A stretch of DNA of 64,000 nucleotides from Corynebacterium macginleyi (GCF_003688935.1 NZ_REGE01000005.1:17867-81866); one strand, 5' to 3'; positions 36,346-46,050 are shown, counted from the first letter of the stretch. The notes: generated by a model from the letters alone, not told the origin. Program-made: numbers and translations.

Positions 36346-38268
36346 ATGTGCGGACTTCTTGGCATGCTCGCGGCCACCGGTGACGTGGACAAATATGTTG
36401 ACGCGCTGGAGCGGTCGCTTCCTTGCATGCACCACCGCGGGCCGGACGCAGCCGGTACTTGGCATGATGGCGACGCCGCCTTCGGCTTTAACCGCCTGTC
36501 CATTATCGACTTAGAACATTCTCATCAGCCTCTGCGCTGGGGTCCTGAGGACGAACCAGAACGGTATGCCCTTACCTTTAACGGCGAGATCTACAACTAC
36601 TTGGAGCTCCGCGAAGAGCTCAAGTCCTTGGGCTACACTCTTCATACAGAAGGCGATGGCGAACCCATTGCGGTGGGCTACCACCACTGGGGCAAGGACA
36701 TCGTCGAGCACCTCCGTGGCATGTTTGGCATAGTCATTTGGGATACCAAGACCAAGACTATGTTCGCCGCGCGCGACCAGTTCGGCATCAAACCGCTGTA
36801 CTACGCCACCACGAAAGCCGGAACGGTCTTTGCCTCCGAGATGAAATGCATTCTGGACCTGGCCGAGGATATAGGTCTAGAACTCGACCTGGACCGCCGT
36901 GCTATTGAACACTACGTCGACCTGCAATACGTACCGGAGCCGGAATCCCTGCACGCCAATATTCGCCGCGTCGAATCCGGATGCACGGTCACTTTGACAC
37001 CGGGCGATGAAGTCGTGTCCGAACGCTACTTCACACCTCGCTTCCCGGTCCAGCAGGTACCAGAAGGCCAAGAACAGCACCTCTTTGACCGCATTGCGGA
37101 AGCCTTGGAGGATTCCGTCGCTAAGCATATGCGTGCCGATGTCACCGTTGGTTCTTTTCTATCTGGTGGCATCGACTCCACCGCCATCGCTAGCCTGGCC
37201 AAGCGCCACAACCCAGATCTGCTGACCTTTACCACCGGTTTCGAGCGCGAAGGCTATTCCGAGGTAGACGTAGCCGCAGAATCTGCGGCAGCTATCGGCG
37301 TAGAACACATTGTCAAAATCGTCTCGCCGGAAGAATATGCCGAGTCGATCCCTAAGATCATGTGGTATTTGGATAACCCGGTGGCCGATCCTTCTCTCGT
37401 TCCGCTGTACTTTGTTGCCCAAGAAGCCCGCAAGCACGTCAAGGTGGTCCTGTCCGGTGAGGGCGCCGATGAGCTTTTCGGCGGCTACACAATTTATAAG
37501 GAGCCGCTTTCCCTTGCCCCATTTGAAAAGATCCCCTCTACCCTGCGCCAAGGTTTGGGCAAGCTCTCCCGCGTGCTGCCAGAAGGTATGAAGGGCAAGT
37601 CCCTACTCAACCGGGGATCTATGACCATGGAAGAGCGCTACTACGGCAATGCCCGTTCTTTTAACTTTGAGCAAATGCAGCGCGTTATCCCATGGGCCAA
37701 GCGCGAGTGGGATCACCGCGAGGTCACCGCGCCTATCTATGCACAGTCGGAAGACTTCGACCCGGTAGCCCGCATGCAGCACCTTGACCTATTTACCTGG
37801 ATGCGCGGTGACATCCTTGTTAAGGCCGATAAAATCAATATGGCCAACTCTTTGGAGCTGCGCGTGCCATTCCTTGATAAAGAAGTATTTAAGGTCGCAG
37901 AATCCATCCCGCACAATCTGAAAATTTCCCACGGTACCACCAAGTACGCGCTACGCAAGGCCATGGAACAGATTGTTCCCGCGCACGTCCTCAACCGCAA
38001 GAAGCTAGGCTTCCCGGTTCCCATGCGCCACTGGCTAGCCGGCGACGAGCTCTATGGCTGGGCGCAAGATACGATTAACGATTCCCAAACCGAGGATATT
38101 TTCAATCAGAAAGAAGTTCTAGAGATGCTCAAGGAGCACCGCGATGGCGTCTCAGATCACTCCCGCCGCCTGTGGACCGTGCTGGCCTTTATGATCTGGC
38201 ATGGCATCTTCGTGGAAAAGCGGATTGACCCGCAGATCGAGCGGCGCGATTACCCTGTCAAGCTTTAA
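36346..38268 (+). CDS. ltsA: Glutamine-hydrolysing asparagine synthetase (LtsA)
   Basis: 640 residues. Cys2 after Met1 (MCGLLGML) is the glutaminase nucleophile; LSFN/NGEIYNYLELREEL and CMHHRGPDA belong to the Ntn domain (1-210). The synthetase domain has the PP-loop FLSGGIDSTAIASL (about 265). C. glutamicum LtsA is needed for cell-wall integrity and lysozyme resistance, probably by amidating the peptidoglycan mDAP rather than making asparagine. ATG start behind AAAAGGAG. Monocistronic, ended by a strong hairpin. Confidence 0.93.
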   Translation: MCGLLGMLAATGDVDKYVDALERSLPCMHHRGPDAAGTWHDGDAAFGFNRLSIIDLEHSHQPLRWGPEDEPERYALTFNGEIYNYLELREELKSLGYTLHTEGDGEPIAVGYHHWGKDIVEHLRGMFGIVIWDTKTKTMFAARDQFGIKPLYYATTKAGTVFASEMKCILDLAEDIGLELDLDRRAIEHYVDLQYVPEPESLHANIRRVESGCTVTLTPGDEVVSERYFTPRFPVQQVPEGQEQHLFDRIAEALEDSVAKHMRADVTVGSFLSGGIDSTAIASLAKRHNPDLLTFTTGFEREGYSEVDVAAESAAAIGVEHIVKIVSPEEYAESIPKIMWYLDNPVADPSLVPLYFVAQEARKHVKVVLSGEGADELFGGYTIYKEPLSLAPFEKIPSTLRQGLGKLSRVLPEGMKGKSLLNRGSMTMEERYYGNARSFNFEQMQRVIPWAKREWDHREVTAPIYAQSEDFDPVARMQHLDLFTWMRGDILVKADKINMANSLELRVPFLDKEVFKVAESIPHNLKISHGTTKYALRKAMEQIVPAHVLNRKKLGFPVPMRHWLAGDELYGWAQDTINDSQTEDIFNQKEVLEMLKEHRDGVSDHSRRLWTVLAFMIWHGIFVEKRIDPQIERRDYPVKL

Positions 38269-38309
38269 GCCACATTGGGAAAAGCTCCCCACTGAGCTTT
38301 AAAGACATC

Positions 38310-38345
38310 AAAGAGGGTGAGTGCTTCGCGGCACTCACCCTCTTT
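38310..38345. terminator. Bidirectional terminator between ltsA and the erpA-like gene
   Basis: Perfect 15-bp stem AAAGAGGGTGAGTGC 38310-38324 / GCACTCACCCTCTTT 38331-38345 with a 6-nt loop; U-rich on the plus side (TTTCTTATCC), A-to-U on the minus side. It serves both convergent genes. Confidence 0.93.
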
Positions 38346-38358
38346 CTTATCCTTCGGT

Positions 38359-38703
38359 TTAATTGAAGGAATCGCCACACGCGCAGGAGCCGGTGGCGTT
38401 AGGGTTATCTATGGTAAATCCCTGGGACTCGATGGTGTCAGCGAAGTCTATCTTGGCGCCGGTGAGGTAGGGCACAGACATCTTGTCCACAACGAGCTTG
38501 ATACCACCTACCTCATCAACCTTATCGCCATCAAGACTGCGGTCGTCGAAGTAGAGCTGGTAACGCAGACCAGCGCAGCCGCCGGGCTGCACTGCGATGC
38601 GCAGGGAGAGATCGTCGCGGCCTTCCTGATCAAGCAGCCCCTTTGCCTTTGCTGCTGCTGCCTCGGTCAGAATGACGCCGGTTTCGGAAGCTGGAGCGGT
38701 CAT
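38359..38703 (-). CDS. erpA: HesB/IscA-type iron-sulfur cluster insertion protein
   Basis: 114 residues; ATG 38703 is preferred to the GTG at 38706 because GGAG is 5 nt upstream. The three cluster-binding cysteines are in PGGCAGLRYQ (about 43) and GSCACGDSFN (C-x-C near the C-terminus). It carries or inserts Fe-S clusters; the nearby Rieske protein (qcrA) and LipA are possible clients. Divergent from the DUF3043 gene. ErpA versus another A-type carrier cannot be separated by sequence alone. Confidence 0.9.
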   Translation of the reverse strand: MTAPASETGVILTEAAAAKAKGLLDQEGRDDLSLRIAVQPGGCAGLRYQLYFDDRSLDGDKVDEVGGIKLVVDKMSVPYLTGAKIDFADTIESQGFTIDNPNATGSCACGDSFN

Positions 38704-38846
38704 CACTTCTCCTCAAATTTATCGTGGTTGCCTAGCGACTACCCTACCTGCATCTACCAAGAAGGGAAAAGGTAGCCCACCGTAATAACAACGTCGTGGG
38801 CGGGCCTATTCCCCTCTTTGGGTCGAAACCTTGTAGTCTGATCAGG

Positions 38847-39527
38847 GTGAAACTTCCGTGGAAAAAAGATGACAATACCTCCCCTGAACCTGTTACCGCG
38901 CAGGAAGAGGTTCAGGAAGAAACCCACCGCAAGGGGTATACCCCTCCGAAGGGTCGTCCCACGCCGAAGCGCCAGGAACAAGAAATCGCGCGCGGTGTCA
39001 AGCGCGATCCTCATGGGATATCCGATGCGCAGCGATATAAGCGCCGCAAGGAACTCAAAAAGTCCATGAGTAAGGACGAGTGGAAAGAATATAAAAAGCA
39101 GGAGCGTAAGGAGCGCAACGAGCGCAACCGAGAAAACCAGGAGCGCATGGCTGAAGGCGATCCACGTTTCCTTCCAGCTCGCGATCAGGGCGAGGAGCGC
39201 GCCTATGTACGCGATTGGATCGATGCGCGCCGCACGCTCTCAGAATGGGTCATGCCGATGGCACTTGCCCTTATCGTCGTAGTCTTTGTAACCTATGCGG
39301 CCCCCAGCATCGCCGGCATCATCAATGCCATCGCGATGGTGATCATCCTAATCTTCGCCATCGACGGCATCTGGCTGGCCCGCCGTGCTAATAATGCGGT
39401 CCGTACAAAGTTCCCGGGCACCACCGCCACCGGCTTTAGCCTGGGATTCTACGCATTTTCCCGCGCCAGCCAGCCCCGGAAGTGGCGCATTCCTCGCCCG
39501 CGCGTAGAGCGCGGGGCCGACGTTTAA
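38847..39527 (+). CDS. DUF3043 membrane protein
   Basis: 226 residues from GTG 38847, chosen for the family N-terminus VKLPWKKDD; TAGTCTGAT just upstream suggests a leaderless mRNA. The first 135 residues are very basic and Glu/Lys/Arg-rich (KRDPHGISDAQRYKRRKELK), then two membrane helices (about 148-192) and a short tail. It is an actinobacterial family of unknown role, always near this locus in corynebacteria. Followed 12 bp later by the CobT-like gene. Confidence 0.85.
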   Translation: MKLPWKKDDNTSPEPVTAQEEVQEETHRKGYTPPKGRPTPKRQEQEIARGVKRDPHGISDAQRYKRRKELKKSMSKDEWKEYKKQERKERNERNRENQERMAEGDPRFLPARDQGEERAYVRDWIDARRTLSEWVMPMALALIVVVFVTYAAPSIAGIINAIAMVIILIFAIDGIWLARRANNAVRTKFPGTTATGFSLGFYAFSRASQPRKWRIPRPRVERGADV

Positions 39528-39539
39528 GGAAGCACGCTA

Positions 39540-40316
39540 ATGGCTGATTCCCCACAGCTTTTCGCCTACGGTCGACTAAGCGATGCCGCACAGTGGCTTG
39601 CCTCCTGCCAAGATCAACCCCTCGCTTCCGAGCCACAGCGGGTGCGGGCCATCATCTTCGCCGGAGATGGCAAAGGGATCCCGCAATCCACGGAGACCGC
39701 TGCGCGGCGGGTTGGGGCTAGCATCGAAGCCGTGACCGTGGCGGATTGCACCGCGGCCTATGACTTGGGCGTACACACGGCTGATGCGGAAATCGATGGC
39801 GGTGCGGATCTACTGATTCCCGGCGGTATCGACAGCACGCAGGTTGCTGCAGCGGTCATAGGTGTCATGGCACAGGAGGAACCTGTGGTGGTCGTTAGCA
39901 AGCAGCCGAGCGTCGAGGCTTGGAAGGGCGAGGTTACTGCCATTCGCGATTCCATGTTTCGGATGCGCGGCCTGACGGGACGGGAGCTACTTCAGGCCTG
40001 CGGCTCCCCCGTGTTATCCGCGCTGGTGGGCTTTATGTCACAGGCAGCACGGCGGCGCACGCCCATGCTTGTTGATGCCCCGTTGACTGCCACCGCCGCC
40101 GTGTGTGCCGCTGCAGACACACGCATCCACGACTGGCTCCTAGCTGCCACTATCGCGCCACAGCCTGCTCACAGGATCGCTTTAAAAAAACTGCGACTTG
40201 AACCTCTACTGGATCTACAGATGGAACCGGTGCCGGCGCTCGGCTCCTTATCTGCACTGCCCCTTGTATTGCTGGGTATAGAAATCACTGCGGACGCTAG
40301 CCAGGAAGACTCTTAA
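39540..40316 (+). CDS. Degenerate CobT-like protein (NaMN:DMB phosphoribosyltransferase family)
   Basis: 258 residues versus ~350 for CobT. Family traits remain: IIFAGDGKGIPQ, LLIPGGIDSTQVAAAVIG (in place of the GIGNTT loop), RRRTPMLVDAPLTATAAVCA and LRLEPLLDLQM. Where active CobT has LGEGSGA with the catalytic Glu, this protein has EPVPALGS, so that Glu is not retained. About 90 residues of the N-terminal part are missing and the companion cobU is absent. It is likely a relic or a repurposed nucleotide-binding protein. Context: 12 bp after DUF3043, convergent with ilvE. Confidence 0.75.
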   Translation: MADSPQLFAYGRLSDAAQWLASCQDQPLASEPQRVRAIIFAGDGKGIPQSTETAARRVGASIEAVTVADCTAAYDLGVHTADAEIDGGADLLIPGGIDSTQVAAAVIGVMAQEEPVVVVSKQPSVEAWKGEVTAIRDSMFRMRGLTGRELLQACGSPVLSALVGFMSQAARRRTPMLVDAPLTATAAVCAAADTRIHDWLLAATIAPQPAHRIALKKLRLEPLLDLQMEPVPALGSLSALPLVLLGIEITADASQEDS

Positions 40317-40371
40317 CTGCGCGTTGCACCCCCTGCTACAACGCGCCTATCCTGTGGTTCGTCCCAGCCGA

Positions 40372-41472
40372 CTAGACCAAAATGTGCAACCAGCCGTGGG
40401 TATCATCCACGCCACCTCGCTGGATGCCGGTCAGGTGCTCGCGCAAGGCCATGGAGATTTCTCCGGCCTCGTTATTGTTGATACTGAAATCTGTGTCCTC
40501 CCCAAGGACGCGCCCCACCGGCGTAATGACGGCAGCAGTACCGCAGGCGAAGACCTCGGTCATCTCCCCTGATTCCACGTCGCGCTGCCATTCTTCGGCG
40601 GTAATGCGCCGCTCGCTTACGCTATAGCCTAGGTCCTCGGCGACCTGCAGCAACGACTGGCGAGTAATACCTGGCAGTAGGGAACCAGAAAGCGCCGGGG
40701 TGACGATCTCAGCATCGCTACCTGTGCCGTAGACGAACATGAGGTTCATCCCGCCCATTTCCTCGATATACCGGCGTTCAATGGCATCCAGCCACACCAC
40801 CTGGTCACAACCTTTTTCCTCAGCCTGCGCCTGCGCCAACAAGGAACCTGCGTAATTGCCAGCAAATTTCGCAGCACCAGTACCACCCGGAGCGGCGCGA
40901 ACGTAGTCGGTAGACAGCCAGACTGAAACTGGCTTAATTCCGCCGCTAAAATACGCCCCGGCGGGCGAAGCTAAGAGGATGAAACGGTAAGCATTTGCCG
41001 GGTGAACGCCGAGCGATACCTCGGTCGATATCATAAACGGGCGCAGGTAGAGCGATGCTTCTCCCCCTGCTTCTGGAACCCAGCTCTTATCTATATTCAC
41101 CAGCTGGCGCAGCGCCTCAGTGAATTCTTCTTGCGGTAGCTGGGGCATCGCTAAACGCTGTGCCGAACTAATAAACCGTTGTGCGTTTTGATCGGGGCGG
41201 AAGGTAACGATAGAACCATCGGGCTGCCGGTAGGCCTTAATCCCCTCAAAGACGGCTTGACCATAGTGGAAAACACTGCTGGCAGGGTCCATCGTGAGCG
41301 GACCATAAGGGCGCACCTGTGCGTCGTGCCAACCCCTCTCTGTGGACCAATCGATGGTAACCATGTGATCCGTAAAGTACTGGCCGAAGCCGGGATTGGC
41401 CAGGATTCCTTCTAAGTCTTCTGCCGTCGTTGGCTGGTTCGTACGGGTAATCGTGTAATCAAGCATGCCCAC
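40372..41472 (-). CDS. ilvE: Branched-chain amino acid aminotransferase
   Basis: 366 residues, PLP fold type IV. The PLP Lys is in [13 protein letters not shown] (about residue 202); substrate motifs are [18 protein letters not shown] and [13 protein letters not shown]. Transaminates Leu, Ile and Val with 2-oxoglutarate. GTG 41472 is favoured as start because AAGGAG lies 6 nt upstream; the ATG at 41466 is 12 nt from it. Divergent from pepA. Confidence 0.95.
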   Translation of the reverse strand: MGMLDYTITRTNQPTTAEDLEGILANPGFGQYFTDHMVTIDWSTERGWHDAQVRPYGPLTMDPASSVFHYGQAVFEGIKAYRQPDGSIVTFRPDQNAQRFISSAQRLAMPQLPQEEFTEALRQLVNIDKSWVPEAGGEASLYLRPFMISTEVSLGVHPANAYRFILLASPAGAYFSGGIKPVSVWLSTDYVRAAPGGTGAAKFAGNYAGSLLAQAQAEEKGCDQVVWLDAIERRYIEEMGGMNLMFVYGTGSDAEIVTPALSGSLLPGITRQSLLQVAEDLGYSVSERRITAEEWQRDVESGEMTEVFACGTAAVITPVGRVLGEDTDFSINNNEAGEISMALREHLTGIQRGGVDDTHGWLHILV

Positions 41473-41571
41473 AATCTACTCCTTGTATCTATAGACGGGT
41501 AGGAATATGTTCACTCTAGCGCGGTATTATGGGCGGAAGTTTCACAAGCACCGATTAAAAAGGAGGACTTT

Positions 41572-43068
41572 ATGTCTCAGCACGCTGGACCCATACGGGG
41601 GGCATTTCCGGAACTGAAGCTAGAGAAAAAGACCCCGAAGAATGCGAGAGCCGTGCTAATCGCCGCATTCCAGGGCGAGGATGGAATTGAACTTCCGGGG
41701 ACCTCACTGCTCAAGCCAGCTGCGTTACGGGAAACATATGAGTCTCTCCTCGCCGTTGACGCAACCGGCAAGGCCAATGAAGTCACCCGCATCCCCGCGC
41801 CCAAAAAGGCAGAGTTTGATTCCATCATCGCCGTCGGTCTAGGCAGTGCCGAGGATCTTGATGCGGAAACCCTGCGCCGCGCTGCAGGCTGTGCTGCACG
41901 CTCGATTTCCAAGCTGGACGAGGTGGCAACGTCCTTGGGCGATTTTGGAATCGCTCCCACAGTAGAAGGTCTTATTCTGGGCGGCTACAAGTTCCAGGGG
42001 CTGCGCTCTAAGCCTGGCAAGGATGCCGAGAAACCCGCTGCCTTTACGGTGATAGCAGAAAAATCCGCGCGTGAGGAATTTGCAGCGGCGAAAATCACCG
42101 CGGAATCCGTGGTGATTGCCCGAGATCTGGTCAATACCCCGTCGAACCTGCTGTACCCCGAGTCTTATGCAGACTTCCTCAGCGCCCAGGCCGACGAGGT
42201 TGGCCTCGAGGTAGAAATCCTGGATGAAAAAGCGCTGCAGAAGCAGGGCTTTGGCGGCATTACCGCCGTCGGCCGCGGTTCCGCTCACCCGCCGCGTTTG
42301 GTGCGCCTGAGTTGGAACCCGAAAAAGGCAAAAAAGCACGTAGCGCTCGTGGGCAAGGGCATCACCTTTGATACCGGCGGCATATCCCTGAAGCCGGGGT
42401 CTGGCATGTGGGACATGATTTCCGATATGGGAGGTTCCGCCGCCATGGCCGCATCCATCATCGCCGCGGCCAAGCTCAACCTGCCAGTAAAGATCACCGC
42501 TACCCTGCCGCTGGCAGAAAACATGCCGGGCGATAACGCCACCCGCCCGGGAGATGTCATCACCCACTACGGCGGCATTACCTCTGAGGTTCTTAATACT
42601 GATGCAGAGGGCCGCCTCGTGCTAGCTGATGCCATTGCGCGCGCTAGCGAAGATAAGCCAGACTACCTCATTGAAGCCGCCACGCTGACCGGCGCCCAGC
42701 TTGTCGCCCTAGGAGGGCGCACCGCCGGCGTCATGGGTTCGGAAGACTTCCGCGACCGCATGGCGGGCATCGGGCGTGAGGTAGGCGAAAATGCGTGGGC
42801 CATGCCGCTATTGGAAGAGCACGAAGAATCTGTGAAATCCGCCAGCGCCGATATCCGCAACATCGACACCAAGCGTGAAGGCGGCATGGAATACGCCGGC
42901 ACCTACCTGAAGCACTTCGTGGGTGAGGGCATCGAGTGGGCCCACATAGATGTTGCCGGGCCATCTTTCAATACCACCGGCGCCTATGGGTATACGCCAA
43001 AGATGGGTACGGGCGCACCTACCCGCACCGTTATCGCTGCCCTGCGTGAGATCGCTGAATCAAAGTGA
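41572..43068 (+). CDS. pepA: Leucyl aminopeptidase (PepA, M17)
   Basis: 498 residues. The C-terminal catalytic domain has LVGKGITFDTGGISLKP (metal-binding Lys/Asp), DMGGSAAMAASI, and the M17 signature NTDAEGRLVLADA. AAGGAG precedes the ATG. A dizinc or dimanganese hexamer that removes N-terminal residues in the cytoplasm; some members also bind DNA. Divergent from ilvE across ~100 bp; followed by pncA on the same strand after 38 bp. Confidence 0.96.
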   Translation: MSQHAGPIRGAFPELKLEKKTPKNARAVLIAAFQGEDGIELPGTSLLKPAALRETYESLLAVDATGKANEVTRIPAPKKAEFDSIIAVGLGSAEDLDAETLRRAAGCAARSISKLDEVATSLGDFGIAPTVEGLILGGYKFQGLRSKPGKDAEKPAAFTVIAEKSAREEFAAAKITAESVVIARDLVNTPSNLLYPESYADFLSAQADEVGLEVEILDEKALQKQGFGGITAVGRGSAHPPRLVRLSWNPKKAKKHVALVGKGITFDTGGISLKPGSGMWDMISDMGGSAAMAASIIAAAKLNLPVKITATLPLAENMPGDNATRPGDVITHYGGITSEVLNTDAEGRLVLADAIARASEDKPDYLIEAATLTGAQLVALGGRTAGVMGSEDFRDRMAGIGREVGENAWAMPLLEEHEESVKSASADIRNIDTKREGGMEYAGTYLKHFVGEGIEWAHIDVAGPSFNTTGAYGYTPKMGTGAPTRTVIAALREIAESK

Positions 43069-43106
43069 TACGCCGCGTAGCCGCCTGAGCATAAAATAGC
43101 GGAGCT

Positions 43107-43643
43107 ATGAACACTGCTTTAATCATCGTTGATGTCCAACACGATTTTTGCCCGGGCGGCGCGCTTGGCACCGAACGCGGTAACGAGGTCGCGGAGAAGA
43201 TCTCTTCTTTACAGGCCGACTATGCCACCGTCGTTGCCACACAGGACTGGCACATCGACCCAGGGGCACACTTTGCAGCGGACCCGGATTTTGTCGATTC
43301 GTGGCCGGTTCACTGCGTTGCCGATTCCTATGGTGCTCAGATGCACGAGGCTATCGGGCCTGCGCAAGCGTATTTCCACAAGGGCGAATACACCGCCGCG
43401 TACTCCGGATTCGAGGGCGCTGCCGACGGCGTATTGCTGGCGGAATGGCTGCGTGAGCACGATATTGACGCAGTAGACATCGTCGGCATTGCCACGGATC
43501 ACTGTGTGCAGGCAACCGCTACTGATGCTTTAAAAGAAGGTTTTTCCGTCCGCGTCTTAAGCGAGTATTGCTCTCCCGTGGATCCAGACCGCGGCGATGT
43601 GGCCCTGGCAAAACTAAGAAAGGCGGGCGCCACCATCGTCTAA
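43107..43643 (+). CDS. pncA: Nicotinamidase/pyrazinamidase (isochorismatase fold)
   Basis: 178 residues. Catalytic Asp in VDVQHDFCPGG (about residue 8), Lys in FHKGEYTAAYSGFEG (about 94) and Cys in GIATDHCVQATATDA (about 134); metal site in TQDWHIDPGAHFA (about 50). Converts nicotinamide to nicotinate for NAD salvage. Length and motifs fit PncA rather than isochorismatase. Its last 30 bp overlap the convergent 43614-44045 gene. Confidence 0.9.
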   Translation: MNTALIIVDVQHDFCPGGALGTERGNEVAEKISSLQADYATVVATQDWHIDPGAHFAADPDFVDSWPVHCVADSYGAQMHEAIGPAQAYFHKGEYTAAYSGFEGAADGVLLAEWLREHDIDAVDIVGIATDHCVQATATDALKEGFSVRVLSEYCSPVDPDRGDVALAKLRKAGATIV

Positions 43644-44045
43644 GTCTTGCCCCGAATCAGGGTTCTCGCCGCGCTCAAAGCGGGCCCGACGTAGGCGCTG
43701 TTCTTCCCTTTTACGCAGAATGCGTTGGCGTTCAATGCGCTCGCGCATGCGTTGGGGGTACCCGGTTTCTTCGACGTCGAAAACGTCGCACTGCAAAATT
43801 CTTGCTACCGCGTCAATCCCCTTCGGCCCACCAATGCGCCGGTGAATAAACTCGCCTTGTTCATCCACAACGACTACTGACATTTCATTGACCACGGTCT
43901 CTGGCTCAATAAATGCCTCGATAAATGCCTTATCGGCGGCCCATGTTTTAAGCTCTTGTTCATCTTCCGGGCGGATAGTTTCTCCCGGACCGCGGGGCGG
44001 TCGCAGTGGCGATCGGGACTTTTTGCGGCGGAAGAGGTTGAACAT
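43614..44045 (-). CDS. Conserved hypothetical, highly charged protein
   Basis: 143 residues: basic N-terminus (FNLFRRKKSRSPLRPPRG), a conserved globular middle (SVVVVDEQGEFIHRRIGGPKGIDAVA) resembling an oxidoreductase-like actinobacterial family of unknown role, and an Arg/Glu-rich helical C-terminus that overlaps pncA. In C. glutamicum and mycobacteria such a gene sits next to the pepA/sucB region. No membrane helix or signal peptide. Function not recognised. Confidence 0.75.
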   Translation of the reverse strand: MFNLFRRKKSRSPLRPPRGPGETIRPEDEQELKTWAADKAFIEAFIEPETVVNEMSVVVVDEQGEFIHRRIGGPKGIDAVARILQCDVFDVEETGYPQRMRERIERQRILRKREEQRLRRARFERGENPDSGQDLDDGGARLS

Positions 44046-44170
44046 AACCCACTAGTTTACCCGCATGGAGGGTATTACTAACCCCACCACTGCACGATGA
44101 CAGGCCTCACGCTGTAAGATTGTGCGGTAGTGATAGATTACTTCCAACTTTTCGAGGAGTCTTAAAACTC

Positions 44171-45868
44171 ATGGCGAACTCCGTTGAGATGCCCGAGCTG
44201 GGCGAGTCCGTAACCGAAGGCACCATTACCCAGTGGCTTAAGTCCGTTGGCGATACCGTCGAGGTGGATGAGCCTTTGCTCGAGGTCTCCACTGACAAGG
44301 TCGACACCGAAATTCCTTCCCCCGTGGCCGGCACGATTCTAGAAATCAAGGCCGAAGAAGACGAGACCATCGAGGTCGGCGAGGTCATCGCCCTCATCGG
44401 TGATGAAGATGAGGCTGGCTCCTCTTCCAATGACTCTGATGACTCCGACGACGACAAGTCTGCGGACGTCAAGGAAGAGTCCACGTCTGATTCCTCCGCC
44501 AAGTCCTCCGGCGAGACCACCGATGTGGAGATGCCCGAGCTGGGCGAGTCCGTAACCGAAGGCACCATTACCCAGTGGCTTAAGTCCGTTGGCGATACCG
44601 TCGAGGTGGACGAGCCCTTGCTCGAGGTCTCCACTGACAAGGTCGACACCGAAATTCCTTCCCCCGTGGCCGGCACCCTGGTAGAAATCCTCGCCGAAGA
44701 GGACGAAACCATCGAGGTGGGAGAAGCTATCGCCCGCGTCGGTGACGGCAACGCCGCACCATCCACGGATGACTCCGCTTCCGATGACGCTAACGACGCC
44801 AAATCTGAAGACAAGGAAGAAACCAAGTCCAAGGATGAGGAAGCGCCTAAGTCTGATGAGAAGAAGGAAGAACCGAAGCAGGATTCTTCCCTGAATACCT
44901 CCACCAAGGTCAACAACGGCGATAACGTTCCATATGTCACCCCGTTAGTGCGCAAGCTGGCTGATAAGCACGGCGTGGACCTTAACTCCGTTGAAGGCAC
45001 CGGCGTGGGCGGACGCATCCGCAAGCAGGATGTCCTTGCCGCTGCTGGTCAGGGCGAGGCGGGGCCATCAACAAGCGGCGATAAGAAGGCTGCTGACTCC
45101 CCACGAGCACGCTGGTCCACCAAGTCTGTGGATCCAGACAAGCAGGAGCTTATCGGCACCACCCAAAAGGTCAACCGCATCCGCGAAATCACCGCTCGTA
45201 AGATGGTGGAAGCGCTGCAGATTTCCGCACAGCTGACTCACGTGCAGGAAATCGATATGACTCCTATCTGGGATATGCGCAAGAAGAACAAGAAGGCATT
45301 CATCGATAAGTACGGCGCCAACCTGTCCTTCCTGCCATTCATCGTGAAGGCCACCACGGAGGCTTTGGTTTCCCACCCGAACGTGAACGCCTCCTATAAC
45401 CCAGAGACCAAGGAGATGACCTATCACGCGGATGTCAACGTTGCCATCGCCGTAGACACTCCGAAGGGTCTACTCACTCCGGTCATCCACAAGGCACAGA
45501 ACCTGACTCTGCCGGAAATCGCGCAGCAGATTGCGGAGCTGGCTGAAAAGGCACGCAATAACAAGCTGAAGCCGAATGACCTGACCGGTGCCACCTTCAC
45601 AGTGACCAATATCGGTTCGGAGGGTGCCCTGCTCGATACCCCGATCCTGGTTCCACCCCAAGCTGGAATCCTGGGTACCGCGGCTATCCAGAAGCGCGCT
45701 GTCGTAGTCAATGAGAACGGCCAGGATGCCATCGCCATCCGCCAGATGTGCTTCCTGCCATTCACCTACGACCACCAGGTCGTCGATGGTGCGGACGCAG
45801 GCCGCTTCGTTACCACCATCAAGGACCGTCTGGAAACTGCAGACTTTGAGGCTGACCTCAATATCTAA
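44171..45868 (+). CDS. sucB: Dihydrolipoamide acyltransferase E2 (SucB/AceF) of the PDH/ODH complex
   Basis: 565 residues from ATG 44171. Two lipoyl domains with lipoylated Lys in STDKVDTEIPSP (about residues 43 and 157), acidic Ser/Asp/Lys linkers, a peripheral subunit-binding domain (PYVTPLVRKLADKHGVDL), and a catalytic domain with HQVVDGADAGRF. In corynebacteria this E2 serves the combined pyruvate/2-oxoglutarate dehydrogenase. The lipoyl domains are encoded by a near-identical 149-bp direct repeat. TAAGAT at 44115-44120 is a likely -10. Terminated at 45889-45926; lipB/lipA are downstream. Confidence 0.94.
   Translation: MANSVEMPELGESVTEGTITQWLKSVGDTVEVDEPLLEVSTDKVDTEIPSPVAGTILEIKAEEDETIEVGEVIALIGDEDEAGSSSNDSDDSDDDKSADVKEESTSDSSAKSSGETTDVEMPELGESVTEGTITQWLKSVGDTVEVDEPLLEVSTDKVDTEIPSPVAGTLVEILAEEDETIEVGEAIARVGDGNAAPSTDDSASDDANDAKSEDKEETKSKDEEAPKSDEKKEEPKQDSSLNTSTKVNNGDNVPYVTPLVRKLADKHGVDLNSVEGTGVGGRIRKQDVLAAAGQGEAGPSTSGDKKAADSPRARWSTKSVDPDKQELIGTTQKVNRIREITARKMVEALQISAQLTHVQEIDMTPIWDMRKKNKKAFIDKYGANLSFLPFIVKATTEALVSHPNVNASYNPETKEMTYHADVNVAIAVDTPKGLLTPVIHKAQNLTLPEIAQQIAELAEKARNNKLKPNDLTGATFTVTNIGSEGALLDTPILVPPQAGILGTAAIQKRAVVVNENGQDAIAIRQMCFLPFTYDHQVVDGADAGRFVTTIKDRLETADFEADLNI
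44186..44676 (+). repeat. Near-identical direct repeat encoding the two lipoyl domains
   Basis: 44186-44334 and 44528-44676 (149 bp, offset 342 bp = 114 codons) differ at only a couple of synonymous positions that I could see (gatgagcct versus gacgagccc). Nucleotide-level identity this high indicates recent duplication or ongoing gene conversion. Confidence 0.92.
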
Positions 45869-45888
45869 AAGAAGTTAATTAACAACAT

Positions 45889-45926
45889 ACCTCCCATTCT
45901 TTCCGTACGAAAGGATGGGAGGTTTG
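45889..45926 (+). terminator. Terminator after sucB
   Basis: Stem ACCTCCCATTCTTTC / GAAAGGATGGGAGGT (one mismatch pair) with a 5-nt loop, then TTGTCG. Starts 21 bp past the stop. Confidence 0.88.
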
Positions 45927-46050
45927 TCGTGCCTGGGGTACCGCGCGGAGGTGTAGCGCGTGAACTTCCAGGGTCAATATCAGACGAATTTCTTCCCGGC
46001 ACTAGTGGCTATATGTGACTAATCGGGAGGTAAGCAGGGTACAACTCATT

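Noticed and set aside
44107..45024. 305-codon minus-strand ORF rich in Ser with internal repeats
   Set aside because: It is the mirror of the two lipoyl domains and acidic linkers of sucB; repeat structure and composition are explained by the sense strand.
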